Below, piece by piece: positions 1 through 8,935 of a stretch of 64,000 nucleotides of DNA. Origin of the DNA: Saccharibacillus sp. CPCC 101409 (GTDB lineage: Bacteria > Bacillota > Bacilli > Paenibacillales > Paenibacillaceae); assembly GCF_030518235.1 (NCBI RefSeq), contig NZ_JAULSA010000012.1, forward strand, positions 62,001-126,000. The letters are read 5' to 3'. Numbering within the stretch: position 1 is the stretch's first letter; every line of letters starts with the position of its first letter. The position numbers and the translations under genes were made by a program. The notes under the pieces are model-generated. The model did not search any database. It had not been told where the DNA came from and saw only the letters and a list, made by a program, of their open reading frames with translations.

Positions 1-396
1 GAGTTTCGCTACGATGAAGGTCATGCGGAAGTACTCGAACTCGATGCGTCGCCGGAACGGATCGCCGCAATGCTCGGACTCTTGAACGACAGGGATCGCA
101 CTTACTGCAGCTTGTCGGTCAACGACGGCTGGTATATTCAATGCGCCGGCACCGCCGAAGCGATGATCGTCGAGGTGCGCGAGCCGCATGTCTCGGGATT
201 CCGCCATTACGCAATAGGCAAACCGGTACAGCATGAGCGAAAAAGCGGTTTGTTCGGGCTGCGCAAAGAAACGGTGCGCGAAGCGGACGAAACGTTTGAC
301 GCCGAAGAAACGGCCGCTTTGTTTCGCAGCTTCGAAGAAACGCGCGCGCTGCCGGGCGGTTATGTCCGAAGGGATATGACCGGTGATTTTAAATGA
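1..396 (+). CDS. Unknown protein, 5' end outside window
   Basis: The frame is open from base 1, so the N-terminus is missing; at least 131 residues are visible before TGA at 394-396. The C-terminal part is rich in charged residues (KSGLFGLRKETV, then many Glu/Asp) with no signal peptide or membrane segment in the visible part. I do not recognise the family. Its stop overlaps the start of the next gene by 4 bases (ATGA), which suggests translational coupling and a shared two-gene operon. Confidence 0.6.
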   Translation, partial: EFRYDEGHAEVLELDASPERIAAMLGLLNDRDRTYCSLSVNDGWYIQCAGTAEAMIVEVREPHVSGFRHYAIGKPVQHERKSGLFGLRKETVREADETFDAEETAALFRSFEETRALPGGYVRRDMTGDFK

Positions 397-782
397 ACAA
401 GCGTCAACGATCCAAATGGATTCCTTCGCTCTGGCTGGTCGGCGTTTGCCGGGAACAGGGACTCCAGCGCTTTACGCTGTATGCGGTCGACTTCAAGCGC
501 GGAGCGCGGCTGAGCTGGGGAGAATGGTCCGATGCCGAAGAGCTGCTGCGGTTTCGCGTTCCGCTCAAAACGCGCTCCGGCGGCCGGCGCATCCGTCACA
601 TCCCGTTCGCCAAGCTGGCCGCGCGCCGCGTCGTCTGGATCGATGCCGGTCCCGAAACGTACAAACGGCTGGAACAAATGCTTTACGGTCCTTTTCGCCA
701 AAGAGACTGGCTGGAGATGCGGAAGATCGGAACATCGCCATACTTACGCCCTGTTGACCTCCCCGGTCTTTGCCTATACTGA
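393..782 (+). CDS. Small basic protein of unknown function
   Basis: 129 residues, starting at the ATG that overlaps the previous stop codon (ATGA). The protein is Arg/Lys-rich and soluble (begins MNKRQRSKWIPSLW). No known domain is recognised. The 4-base overlap with an upstream open frame is the main support for it being real, because the other strand and frames here are also open. It probably ends the operon that enters from the left edge. Confidence 0.45.
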   Translation: MNKRQRSKWIPSLWLVGVCREQGLQRFTLYAVDFKRGARLSWGEWSDAEELLRFRVPLKTRSGGRRIRHIPFAKLAARRVVWIDAGPETYKRLEQMLYGPFRQRDWLEMRKIGTSPYLRPVDLPGLCLY

Positions 783-887
783 GTTCATCACCGCCGCAGG
801 CTATCGGAACGCTTCCTTCTAAACGACTCCAAAATCCCAGCGTCCCGGCTCTCCTGCGGCTTTTTCCACTCAAGGAGGTCTTGACCG

Positions 888-3110
888 ATGAATACTCCGA
901 ACCTCGCCATGGATTTGACTTTGCAAACGCTGAATGACATTACGCTGCGCCGCAGCCGCCGTCTCGTCCTGCCCAATATCGAAGGCGCGGCGAACGAGCG
1001 GATGCTGGCGTCTTTTATTAAAAATATCGAAAGTCTCGGCTATACGTTCTCGCCCGAGCTGCTCGAAGCCGCCAAACGGCTGCCGGATCGCGAATTGACG
1101 CATCTTTACTACACAACCGTACCCGTGCTGAGAAGCATGCTCGGCGCTCATATCGAACACCGTCCGATGTACCCGAACTTTCCGGATCAGGTGATGGAAG
1201 CTTCGGACGCCGAGCTGTACCTGCGGGCGGTGCTGCACTATAGATACGGCGCACTGCCGGAAACGAAAGCCAAACCGCGCCCGCTGAGCCTGGATCACAA
1301 AAAGCTCAAACCGATCGGCGTGACGACGGAAAGCGAATTTCTGCGCTCGATGCGCAATCTGGCGGGAGCGAACGGCTCGCTGTCGGACGAAGACAAAGCC
1401 GACCTGGCCGCGGTGCTCCGCAGCGACATCGACCCGAATCTTGTGCTGCCCGAAGAAATGCCGTACAAGGAAAACGCGGCGTTCGTCGCTTCGATCCTGA
1501 TTGAAGAAGAACGGGTCGACGAACGAAGCATGGGCAAATATTTCCGTACGGCGACCGATGTGCTGCGTTTGGCGGCGGGACTGTCGGGACTCGATACCAG
1601 CCTGTCGTGGGCCAAAAAGATCCCGATGCTCACTCTTCCGTTCGCCAATATGTACAACCTGAATCAGCAGCTCAATCCCGAAACGACGCCGAAGCGAAGT
1701 CCGCAGTTCGCTTTCCGCAAATTCAGACGCTGCGAACGCCGGCTGCTGCTCGGGCTGTTGGAGCAAACCGGCGGACCGCTGGAAGATATGCTGCTGTACC
1801 GGGAGCTGTGGAAGCGGCTCGGGGAGATTCTGCATCCCGGCGAGATGCGCGCCCGCTATCCGAAGACATTCGAAGCGTTCACCCGCCTGCGCAGCGATAA
1901 GCAGATTCCGACGTTTCGCAGCGAGACCGAAGCCGGGCTGCATCGCCGCGATCCGGCCGTGATCGACCGGCTGGCCGAACGCCCCGGCGAACTCGCGCGG
2001 CGGCTGGATCTGCTGCTGCGCACCCAGCCCGACCAGGCGGACAAACTGCTGCTCGCGCTGGAGCAGGCCGCAGCCAGAATCGCCACGCCGCTGCTGCTCC
2101 AGCTGCTGTCGCATTTCAAGCACCGCGGCGAGCCGCGGAAATACCGGGTATTTTTCCCGAAAGGCAATCTGGCCCGGGCCGTGGCGGTGCACAACCGGCT
2201 GGCGCCGCTTCGCGGCGGGCAGGCCGCGCAGGTCGTCCGGCTCGTCGAAGCCGAACTGAAGCGCCGCTTCGCGGAGCGCGAACCGCTGGGCCGCGTTTAT
2301 ATCGATCCGCGGCTGGCCAAGATTCCGGTGCCGTTCTCGCAGCGCTCGGCCAGCGCCGCCCTGCGTCCGCTGCCGCGCGGCAGCCGCGTCGCCGTTCCAG
2401 GCGGCGACACGCTGCGGCTGTTCTGCTGGTGGACCAATATGAAGACGGGCTACAAGAACGAGCGGCGCGTGGACGTGGATCTCTCGCTCGTGCTGCTGGA
2501 CGAGAACTGGAATCATGTCGAAACGCTCGCTTACTATAATCTGCGCGAGGAATTCGGCGCGCACAGCGGGGATATTACGGACGCCCCGAACGGCGCGTCC
2601 GAATTTATCGATTTGTACATTCCGGTCGTGCTTGCCAGGACCGGAGCGCGCTACGCCATGGTGCAGATCGCCTGCTTTACCGGACAGGCTTTCTCCGAGC
2701 TGCCGGAATGCTTCGCCGGCTTCATGATGCGCGGCAGCGTTCCGGGCGGCAGCCAGACCGGACAGATCTACGATCCGCGCACGGTGGAGTCGAAGTTCGA
2801 CCTGACGATCGAAGCGCAGCAGGCTGTTCCGTTCGCCGTCGATCTGCGGGAGCGCGAGATGATCTGGATGGACGCCGCGGCGAAGAACCGCAGCTTCCGC
2901 ATCAACGCGGAGGAAAATATGAGCAGTTTGCAGATGCTCGGCCATGCCTTCTCCGATCTGCGCAAAGCGTCGTTGGCCGAACTGTTCACGCTGCACGCCG
3001 AATCCCGCGGGACGGTCGTCGGAAGCAAAAAAGACGCCGATACGGTCTTCGACGTGGAAGACGGCATTACCCCGTACGAGATCGACGTTATCCTGGGCGA
3101 GTATTTGTAA
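888..3110 (+). CDS. Large protein with C-terminal TerD-like domain
   Basis: 740 residues, starting at ATG behind AAGGAGG. Roughly residues 1-490 are alpha-helical and Arg/Leu-rich. Roughly residues 497-740 look like a TerD/YceE-type stress domain: hydrophobic strands around LRLFCWWTNMK, a VDLDLS-like segment (VDVDLSLVLLDENW), HSGDITDAP and a late FDLTIEAQ. The layout resembles proteins named MXAN_6230/SCO0854 family, but without their RING-type start. TerD domains bind calcium in tellurite-resistance and envelope-stress systems; that role here is inference. A hairpin terminator follows at 3131-3157, so it is probably transcribed alone. Confidence 0.75.
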   Translation: MNTPNLAMDLTLQTLNDITLRRSRRLVLPNIEGAANERMLASFIKNIESLGYTFSPELLEAAKRLPDRELTHLYYTTVPVLRSMLGAHIEHRPMYPNFPDQVMEASDAELYLRAVLHYRYGALPETKAKPRPLSLDHKKLKPIGVTTESEFLRSMRNLAGANGSLSDEDKADLAAVLRSDIDPNLVLPEEMPYKENAAFVASILIEEERVDERSMGKYFRTATDVLRLAAGLSGLDTSLSWAKKIPMLTLPFANMYNLNQQLNPETTPKRSPQFAFRKFRRCERRLLLGLLEQTGGPLEDMLLYRELWKRLGEILHPGEMRARYPKTFEAFTRLRSDKQIPTFRSETEAGLHRRDPAVIDRLAERPGELARRLDLLLRTQPDQADKLLLALEQAAARIATPLLLQLLSHFKHRGEPRKYRVFFPKGNLARAVAVHNRLAPLRGGQAAQVVRLVEAELKRRFAEREPLGRVYIDPRLAKIPVPFSQRSASAALRPLPRGSRVAVPGGDTLRLFCWWTNMKTGYKNERRVDVDLSLVLLDENWNHVETLAYYNLREEFGAHSGDITDAPNGASEFIDLYIPVVLARTGARYAMVQIACFTGQAFSELPECFAGFMMRGSVPGGSQTGQIYDPRTVESKFDLTIEAQQAVPFAVDLREREMIWMDAAAKNRSFRINAEENMSSLQMLGHAFSDLRKASLAELFTLHAESRGTVVGSKKDADTVFDVEDGITPYEIDVILGEYL

Positions 3111-3130
3111 GCCCTGCGGTTAATGAGGTA

Positions 3131-3157
3131 AGCCCGGTTCTTCGGTTCCGGGCTTTT
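3131..3157 (+). terminator. Intrinsic terminator after TerD-domain gene
   Basis: AGCCCGG pairs with CCGGGCT around a UUCG-containing loop and is followed by TTTT. Confidence 0.85.
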
Positions 3158-3249
3158 GGCCTGCCTTCGTTTGACGGCTCGGCGCGCTGGGGAATATAAA
3201 GAAGGAAGAAGATCGTCTGGAAAAAACACCTTTGCGGGAGGGATCGAAG

Positions 3250-3744
3250 ATGGACGTTAAAGAACTGCTGCTCAGCCAGTGGGACAGCTGTATGGACCAA
3301 GAAGACTGGTTTTTGCCGCTGGAAGACGCGCTCAAAGACGTAACGGCCGAACAATCCGTATGGAAACCGGCGGACGGACCGGCCAATAGTATCCGCGAAA
3401 CCGTCCAGCATCTGCTTTTTTACGATAAAAGACTGCTGCTGCGGGTCAAAGGACAAAGCGAAGGACTGCCGGAAGCCGAAGACAACAACGGAACGTTCGC
3501 TTACGACGACGCGTCGGAAGCCGGCTGGGAAGCCGCGAAAAACGAACTTTACGCCGCGCACCGCGAACTGTCCTCGATTCTGGCGAAGGCGGCTCCCGAA
3601 GACCTCAGCCGGCCGATCCCGGACGAGAAGTCCCTGGCGGAAGCGATCCGGAGCCTGGCGATGCACGACGCGTACCATATCGGCCAGATCGTGCTGCTGA
3701 GCAAACTCCAGGGCGCATGGCCGGCCACGCGCAGCTTCGACTGA
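3250..3744 (+). CDS. DinB-family protein (putative metal-dependent hydrolase/thiol transferase fold)
   Basis: 164 residues from the ATG at 3250, which sits behind GGGAGGGATCGAAG; an in-frame ATG-like codon 18 bases earlier lies on top of this binding site and was rejected. The four-helix DinB fold is indicated by the helical pattern and by three histidines placed as in the family: His54 (VQHLLFYDK), His139 and His143 (MHDAYHIGQI). Family members bind a divalent metal; many are bacillithiol S-transferases or damage-inducible proteins of unknown substrate. It is followed 21 bases later by the DUF3592 gene and is probably cotranscribed with it. Confidence 0.85.
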   Translation: MDVKELLLSQWDSCMDQEDWFLPLEDALKDVTAEQSVWKPADGPANSIRETVQHLLFYDKRLLLRVKGQSEGLPEAEDNNGTFAYDDASEAGWEAAKNELYAAHRELSSILAKAAPEDLSRPIPDEKSLAEAIRSLAMHDAYHIGQIVLLSKLQGAWPATRSFD

Positions 3745-3765
3745 AACATACAAGGAGGAGATCGA

Positions 3766-4185
3766 TTGAGCGGAGCGGGAAACGCGGCGATATTCTGGGT
3801 GCTCGGCGCGCTGTTTATCGCCTTCGGTATTTATTCCGGTGCGCGCCGGCGCAGACTTGCGGCAAGCGAACACACGGTACCGGGCGAGATCGTGGGTTAC
3901 GAGGAAATGGCCGACACCGGCATGGAAAGAGGAAGCACCGGCGTCAAATACCATCCGATCGTACAATTCCAAACGTCTGGAGGTTCCTTCCGGGAAATGT
4001 CGCGCTCGGGATCTTCTACGATGGGATCTCCGGTCGGAACGAAAGTCGAGGTCCACGCGCGTCCGGACGATCCGGCGGCCTTCGAGATCCTGAGCGAGCC
4101 TGAATCGGCGCGCCGGCAAAGCCTGGTAATCGCGGTCGGCGTCGCTTTTGTAGCGGTTGGCGTTGTGCTGGCGATCGGAAAGTAA
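3766..4185 (+). CDS. DUF3592-type membrane protein
   Basis: 139 residues, TTG start behind AAGGAGGAGATCGA. One transmembrane helix near residues 8-25, a central soluble beta domain of about 75 residues (PGEIVGYEE ... YHPIVQFQT ... VEVHARPDDP), and a second helix at the C-terminus (VIAVGVAFVAVGVVLAIG). This helix, beta-domain, helix layout with a 'hPIVQF' strand is typical of DUF3592. The function is unknown; it is expected in the cytoplasmic membrane. Confidence 0.8.
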   Translation: MSGAGNAAIFWVLGALFIAFGIYSGARRRRLAASEHTVPGEIVGYEEMADTGMERGSTGVKYHPIVQFQTSGGSFREMSRSGSSTMGSPVGTKVEVHARPDDPAAFEILSEPESARRQSLVIAVGVAFVAVGVVLAIGK

Positions 4186-4216
4186 CAGGGTAGAAAAGAA
4201 ACATCCGCAAGTACAC

Positions 4217-4241
4217 AAGGCGCCGGGGCGGCGTCTTTTTT
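4217..4241 (+). terminator. Intrinsic terminator after DUF3592 gene
   Basis: Nine-base-pair stem (one G-U) with a GGG loop followed by a run of T. Confidence 0.75.
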
Positions 4242-4346
4242 GCGTCCGGGCTTCCCGCGCGTTTGCTTGCGGAACCGCCGATGCAACTTTTTCGTGATGA
4301 TCTTCGTTTGATAAAATAGAAATAGAAGGATAAGGAGAGGGATTCT

Positions 4347-5054
4347 GTGAAAAAAACAGGAATGATTATCGTCGCGGCGGCGCTGGGCGCAAGTTTGCTG
4401 CTGGCCGCTTACGAACCTTATGCCCCGTCTTCGAGAACGTCGATGTCCGATCCGGATATCCAAAGCGCGGCGCGTCAAGCGGCCGATTCCAGGCAGGTAG
4501 AAGAGCGCAGCTATGAACTTGCCAGCTCCGCGGAACTCATCGATCTGGTCATGTTCCCGAATATCGAATTTCTCAAAGGACAGTCGGATCTGATCGTCGT
4601 CGCAAGCCGGGGCGGAGAAGCGTCCACTTACGAGATTCGGACCGGATCGGGCGAAGTGCTGGAGACACTGGGCAAGATTCCTTTGAAGATCGAACGGGTG
4701 CTCCAGGGCGAAGCGCCCGGCGATTCGACGGTCACGCTGGTGCAAGGCGGGCGAGTCGAAGACGGGACGTACCATACGCTCAGCGGGTATACGATGCTGA
4801 ACGATTCCGACCGCTATCTGCTTTTCCTCCGCCGCACGGGCGAAAATACTTATGCCGTAAACGGTTCTTACCAGGGCAAGTTCAATCTGAGCCGTCCCGA
4901 GCCCGCCGAACTTTTCTACGGAAGCCGAATCAAGGAAAGCGAACTTAAAGAGATCGACTTCATTTCCCCGAATGCAGATACGCTTGCGCATTTCAACCGG
5001 CTCAAACGACAAGCGCTCGACTATTACGCGGAATCCGTGCAGCCGAGCGAGTAG
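4347..5054 (+). CDS. Secreted protein of unknown function
   Basis: 235 residues, GTG start behind AAGGAGAGGGATTCT. The N-terminus is a signal peptide (KKTGMIIVAAALGASLLLAAYE) without a lipobox Cys. The mature part alternates beta strands (LIVVASRGGEASTYEI, IPLKIERVLQGE, STVTLVQGG, RYLLFLRR), the pattern of a small extracellular beta domain. No family is recognised. A plain upstream region and its own start site suggest a single-gene transcript. Confidence 0.75.
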   Translation: MKKTGMIIVAAALGASLLLAAYEPYAPSSRTSMSDPDIQSAARQAADSRQVEERSYELASSAELIDLVMFPNIEFLKGQSDLIVVASRGGEASTYEIRTGSGEVLETLGKIPLKIERVLQGEAPGDSTVTLVQGGRVEDGTYHTLSGYTMLNDSDRYLLFLRRTGENTYAVNGSYQGKFNLSRPEPAELFYGSRIKESELKEIDFISPNADTLAHFNRLKRQALDYYAESVQPSE

Positions 5055-5159
5055 CGGAAAAGCTGTTCGAATCCCGATTGCCGTTCGCCCACTTGGGGTA
5101 ATGGAAACCGTACGAGAAGAGGTTACAGATTCAGAATCGAACTCGAGAGGAGCTATTCC

Positions 5160-6026
5160 ATGACCGCACAACCTATCACCGCCGCCGATTCCGGCACCTT
5201 TACGATCGGCGGAGATCTGACCGTCAACCGGTTGGGCTACGGTACCATGCAGCTGACCGGCAAAGGCGTCTGGGGCGATCCCCAAGATCCGGACGAAGCC
5301 GTTCGCGTGCTCAAGCGTTCCATCGAGCTTGGCGTCAACTTTATCGACACCGCCGATTCGTACGGTCCGGTCGTCGCCGAACCGCTGATCCGCCAGGCGC
5401 TGCACCCGTACACGGACGACCTGGTGGTCGCGACCAAAGCGGGCCTGACCCGTTCCGGCCCGAACGACTGGCGCCCGGTAGGACGCCCCGAGTATCTGCG
5501 CCAGCAGGCGGAGATGAGTCTGCGGCATCTCGGCCTGGAGCGGATCGATCTGTTCCAGCTGCACCGCATCGATCCCAAAGTCCCGCTGGCCGAACAGCTC
5601 GGCGAACTGGAGCTGCTGCGCAAAGAAGGCAAGATCCGCCATATCGGACTGAGCGAAGTCAGCGTGGAGCAGCTGCGCGAAGCGCGCGAGATTACGGAGA
5701 TCGTATCGGTGCAGAACCTGTACAATCTCTCCAACCGCAAAGCGGAAGACGTGCTGGAAGAATGCGAAGCCAGCGGCATCGCTTTTATCCCGTGGTTCCC
5801 GCTCGCAACCGGCGAACTGGCCCGCGACGGCGGCCCGCTGGACGACATCTCCAAGCGCTTGAACGCCAAACCGGCGCAGATTGCGCTGGCCTGGCTGCTG
5901 CGCCGCTCCCCGGTGATCCTGCCGATTCCGGGCACTTCGTCCGTCGCCCACCTGGAAGACAATATCGAAGCGGCGGGATTGGAACTGAGCGACGAAGATA
6001 TCGAAACGCTGAACAAGCTGGCTTGA
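5160..6026 (+). CDS. Aldo/keto reductase
   Basis: 288 residues, ATG behind GAGAGGAGC. It is an NADPH-dependent (beta/alpha)8 oxidoreductase. The AKR catalytic tetrad is visible: Asp63 and Tyr68 ([10 protein letters not shown]), Lys93 (VVATKAG) and His135 (LFQLHRID). The C-terminal [14 protein letters not shown] is the cofactor-binding loop. The physiological carbonyl substrate cannot be told from sequence. It stands alone between two terminators or strand changes. Confidence 0.92.
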   Translation: MTAQPITAADSGTFTIGGDLTVNRLGYGTMQLTGKGVWGDPQDPDEAVRVLKRSIELGVNFIDTADSYGPVVAEPLIRQALHPYTDDLVVATKAGLTRSGPNDWRPVGRPEYLRQQAEMSLRHLGLERIDLFQLHRIDPKVPLAEQLGELELLRKEGKIRHIGLSEVSVEQLREAREITEIVSVQNLYNLSNRKAEDVLEECEASGIAFIPWFPLATGELARDGGPLDDISKRLNAKPAQIALAWLLRRSPVILPIPGTSSVAHLEDNIEAAGLELSDEDIETLNKLA

Positions 6027-6054
6027 GCCGGCGCGAAGTGAAGGTTTGCCATAA

Positions 6055-6091
6055 AAAGAGCCGGCCCAGGGAGCACGCGGGACCGGCTTTC
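6055..6091 (+). terminator. Intrinsic terminator between convergent genes
   Basis: AGCCGGcCC pairs with GGgaCCGGCT and is followed by TTT. It serves the aldo/keto reductase gene and possibly the convergent minus-strand gene. Confidence 0.7.
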
Positions 6092-6126
6092 TGTTTTCCT
6101 CATAGTTTGAGTTTGCGAACCGCGCG

Positions 6127-6888
6127 TTACAGCTGCATCAAAGCCGCAAATACGCTTACCGCGACAATCGCGATTCCCGTTACGCGGCTCATCGCATAAT
6201 AGAAGTCGTTCGGCTCGGGATCTTTCACCCAGATGCGGTAAGCGCTGAGCTGAAACAGGAAGTTCTGGAGCCCGCGGTAATAAAAACAGCACCAGCCGAA
6301 CGCGGCGAGCAGCAGAAACAGCACGAAGCCGACGGGATTGCCGGCTTTTTCATGAAACTGCGGATAAGCGGCGCTTACGATCCGACTGGGCGGGTAGTAA
6401 CGGCCGTATGTGCCGTCAATCGTTTTTCCGCCCGATTGGGCGCTTATGGTTATCCATTGCGGCTCGCCGTTCTCGTCCACATTCCACACGGTATCGCCGC
6501 TGGACTCGGCCGAGAACGTTTGTCCGTCGGGATACGCAATCGTGTACAGAAACTCGGATGAACCGCCGCCTTCTTTGCGAGAGATTCGGTAAGTATCGCC
6601 TTCAACCGAAACTTCTTTCCCGTCGCTGCCCCCTTGTACCGTTACGGCGGAAGCGAGCGCCGAGTCGTAAGTGATTGCGTCGCCCTGCACAGAAACTTGT
6701 TTGTAGCGCGCGTTGTCCAGATAGAAAACTTCCGTGTTGAAGTGACGGATCAGCAGCGGGATCGCAATCAGCGCCAGCACGGCGAGCACCCAGAGCAGGC
6801 GGCGTTTATTTCGTTTTACGAATTCAAGCAGGCCGGAGGCAGAAGCGGAGGAAGAAGAGGAAGATTCGAACGAGTCGGAAAATTTCAT
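6127..6888 (-). CDS. Membrane protein of unknown function (possibly DUF6199-like C-terminus)
   Basis: 253 residues. A Ser/Ala-rich cytoplasmic start (residues 1-22) leads to one transmembrane helix (LLWVLAVLALIAIPLLI). A roughly 115-residue extracytoplasmic beta domain follows, then two C-terminal helices (VGFVLFLLLAAFGWCCFYY and the final segment) separated by an amphipathic stretch ending VKDPEPNDFYYAMSRV. That last motif recalls the small membrane domain DUF6199, but this is a weak recollection. Monocistronic and convergent with the aldo/keto reductase gene. Confidence 0.7.
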   Translation of the reverse strand: MKFSDSFESSSSSSASASGLLEFVKRNKRRLLWVLAVLALIAIPLLIRHFNTEVFYLDNARYKQVSVQGDAITYDSALASAVTVQGGSDGKEVSVEGDTYRISRKEGGGSSEFLYTIAYPDGQTFSAESSGDTVWNVDENGEPQWITISAQSGGKTIDGTYGRYYPPSRIVSAAYPQFHEKAGNPVGFVLFLLLAAFGWCCFYYRGLQNFLFQLSAYRIWVKDPEPNDFYYAMSRVTGIAIVAVSVFAALMQL

Positions 6889-7081
6889 GATCGATCCCTG
6901 CTTTCGGTTTGGAGTCGGTGTAACTTTTTACGCATAGGCTTTCAAAACGTTTCAACATCGAAGAAAGGGAACGTTCGTGCGCGAAAAAAGGATTAAAACG
7001 GATTTAATTTCGCTAAAAAGCAGACAAAACCATAAAAATAGGTTATAAAAAGGATAAGCCACCGAAGAGGAGGTAGGGACC

Positions 7082-7726
7082 ATGATTCGGCATGTGATTT
7101 TCGACTTTGACGGAACGATCGCCAACTCCAGGCCGCTCATGACCGAGCTTTATAACGGTTTGGCCGAAAAGCACGGATACCGTCCGATTAAAGATAGCGA
7201 CTCCGGGCCTTTTTCCGGGCAGTCTGTTCGCAAACGCTGCAAAGCGCTGGGGATTCCGCTCTATAAGCTCCCGCTTCTCGCTTTACAGGTGATCTTTACC
7301 TATAAACGACACATCAAGACGCTTGAGGTCAAAGACGGCGTTCGCGAGTTGATTCTGGAATTGAACGGACGGGGCTACACGCTCAGCATCATTTCGTCCA
7401 ATCTGGAAGGCAATATCCGCTCTTTCCTGGAACACAACGGAATCGACCAGTTTACGCATATCCGTTCTTCCCGGGGGTTATTCGGCAAGCATCGGGCGAT
7501 CCATTCTTTCTTGAAAGAAAACAAGATCGCGCCGCGCGAAGCTCTGTATATCGGAGACGAGCTGCGGGATATCGAAGCCGGCCGCAAGTCCGGGATTCGG
7601 ATCGTGGGAGCGGGATGGGGCTACGATTCGTTCGAACTGATGAAACGCTCTTCGCCCGACTTTATGGCGGGACGTCCGCGCGAAGTATTTGCGGCGATCG
7701 ATTGTTTTAACGCGGGCACTGTATAA
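7082..7726 (+). CDS. HAD-superfamily hydrolase (phosphoglycolate-phosphatase type)
   Basis: 214 residues, ATG behind GAGGAGGTAGGGACC. Motif I is DFDGT (nucleophile Asp8, acid/base Asp10), motif II is the Ser in LSIISSN, and motif IV is YIGDELRDIEAG near residue 160. The cap between motifs I and II is helical, as in the phosphoglycolate phosphatase/Gph-like class. It probably hydrolyses a small phosphate ester in the cytoplasm; the substrate is unknown. Confidence 0.88.
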   Translation: MIRHVIFDFDGTIANSRPLMTELYNGLAEKHGYRPIKDSDSGPFSGQSVRKRCKALGIPLYKLPLLALQVIFTYKRHIKTLEVKDGVRELILELNGRGYTLSIISSNLEGNIRSFLEHNGIDQFTHIRSSRGLFGKHRAIHSFLKENKIAPREALYIGDELRDIEAGRKSGIRIVGAGWGYDSFELMKRSSPDFMAGRPREVFAAIDCFNAGTV

Positions 7727-8199
7727 AAAGGGAAAAAATGAAAGCGTTATTTTAAAAGGGTTGCAGCAGGGCGGCATTTCGCCAACATTCTGCGCAGAAA
7801 GATCGTGGGCCTGTCGGCTTTCGGTCTTTTTTGATGTTACGGCAGATAAGTTCGTATCCTGTGTTCGACGCAATCAAGATTCGGCAAAGATGATCGTCGA
7901 TCCGTTCTCGGCTTTTTGCGCCTGTACATGCAAACCGAAAGCTTCGGCGGCCGGACGTACAGGGACGTAAAGTTTGCCTTTGTATACGAACGGCCCGCGA
8001 TCGCGTTCGCGATCCAGCTTGCAGATATCGGTTTCCGGCAGGCAGTCGAGCGGAGCTTCATAGATCACGTTGTCGTCCGCTGTAGTTGAAGCAGGTCGGT
8101 GTTACGATGTTGGGAGACACGTTTACCATTAACACTTCGGATACTCGTCCAAACACCGGGTAGTCCGGGATAGTGATTCGAATTCACGAAGCGGAGGCG
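7727..8199. other. Gap with a stalk-domain relic and little else
   Basis: This 473-base stretch holds one short minus-strand open frame (7874-8068, listed separately) and a weak hairpin with TTTTTT near 7798-7830 that could terminate the HAD gene. No convincing plus-strand gene, RNA or repeat was seen. Confidence 0.5.
7874..8068 (-). pseudogene. Fragment resembling a stalk (copper amine oxidase-like) domain
   Basis: A 64-codon frame, GTG start without a ribosome binding site, stopped upstream in frame by TAA. The C-terminal part (KGKLYVPVRPAAEAFGLHV then STIIF) fits the second half of the stalk domain of Paenibacillus secreted proteins, where 'vyVPvR.laEalG' is typical. There is no signal peptide and no first half, so it looks like a relic of a longer gene. 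A genuine small gene is possible but less likely. An intact stalk-domain gene lies at 57846-58751. Confidence 0.4.
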
Positions 8200-8904
8200 A
8201 TGAAAATGAACAGGAAGGGCCTGATCGGATTGGCCCTGCTCGCGTGTACCGCTGCAGGCATGGTATACACCGCGTACGCGGTCCCAACGATCGAGAATCA
8301 AGCGGCCCGGAGCGCAGACGCTTTGTCCAGGGAGCTGTCGGCGTCGAACGGGGCTAACCCCATTCTTTCAGCCGGCAGCAATCCTTACGATTTTATCGAA
8401 AACAGCCGGGAGTATAAGCGAATCGTGAAGCTGGGGCCGGGCGCGATTCCCGTTTTGGACAAAAAGATCGAACAGAGCGCGGACAGCGGATTAACCGTTT
8501 ACGCTTTCGCGGCGGCTATAGAAGAAATTTCGCAGGTCGATTTGAAAGAAAAAGAAAGCACGGCGTGGGCGACAGGCAAGGAGTTTGCGCGCAAATGGGA
8601 ATTTCAACTAAGCACGCTGCCGGAAAAGGTCGAAGAGATCTCGGGTTCATCCCGAACCGTTGAAGAAAAAAATGCCGCTCTGGAAAAGCTCGGCGTGCCG
8701 GCTGTGCCGTTTATTCTCGATCGGGTGGCGGCGGGCAATACGGAACTGTTTCCGTCCGCCCACAAGCTGATCGTCCACGCCGACCCGGGTACGGGCATTC
8801 TGCAAGTGACGGATGCAGCGAAGTGGGCGGAAAAGCACAAAAACGAGTTTAACGCATTAAAAGAATACGTATTATCGAAAAAACAAACCGCGCAGGAAGC
8901 ATAG
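8200..8904 (+). CDS. Exported protein of unknown function, helical
   Basis: 234 residues from the ATG at 8200, preceded by GCGGAGGC; a second in-frame ATG follows two codons later, and the upstream in-frame TTG-type start lacks a binding site. A signal peptide is visible (LIGLALLACTAAGMVYTAYA). The mature chain is helical with HEAT-like phrases (GPGAIPVLDKKI, LGVPAVPFILDRV), suggesting two helical repeats. No enzyme motif is seen. It is followed 31 bases later by the phosphotransferase gene and may be cotranscribed with it. Confidence 0.72.
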   Translation: MKMNRKGLIGLALLACTAAGMVYTAYAVPTIENQAARSADALSRELSASNGANPILSAGSNPYDFIENSREYKRIVKLGPGAIPVLDKKIEQSADSGLTVYAFAAAIEEISQVDLKEKESTAWATGKEFARKWEFQLSTLPEKVEEISGSSRTVEEKNAALEKLGVPAVPFILDRVAAGNTELFPSAHKLIVHADPGTGILQVTDAAKWAEKHKNEFNALKEYVLSKKQTAQEA

Positions 8905-8935
8905 CAGCATGTATATCCCCAAAGGAGGCGCCGAC

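Noticed and set aside
870..2996. A 708-codon open frame antisense to the TerD-domain gene, and similar long antisense frames (for example 3897-5951, 37212-39227)
   Set aside because: They are Arg/Gln/His-rich mirror frames produced by the GC-rich codon usage of the real genes, lack binding sites and cross several true genes.
7738..7751. cre-like TGAAAGCGTTATTT after the HAD gene
   Set aside because: The last three positions miss the required WCA and it lies downstream of a gene, not at a promoter.
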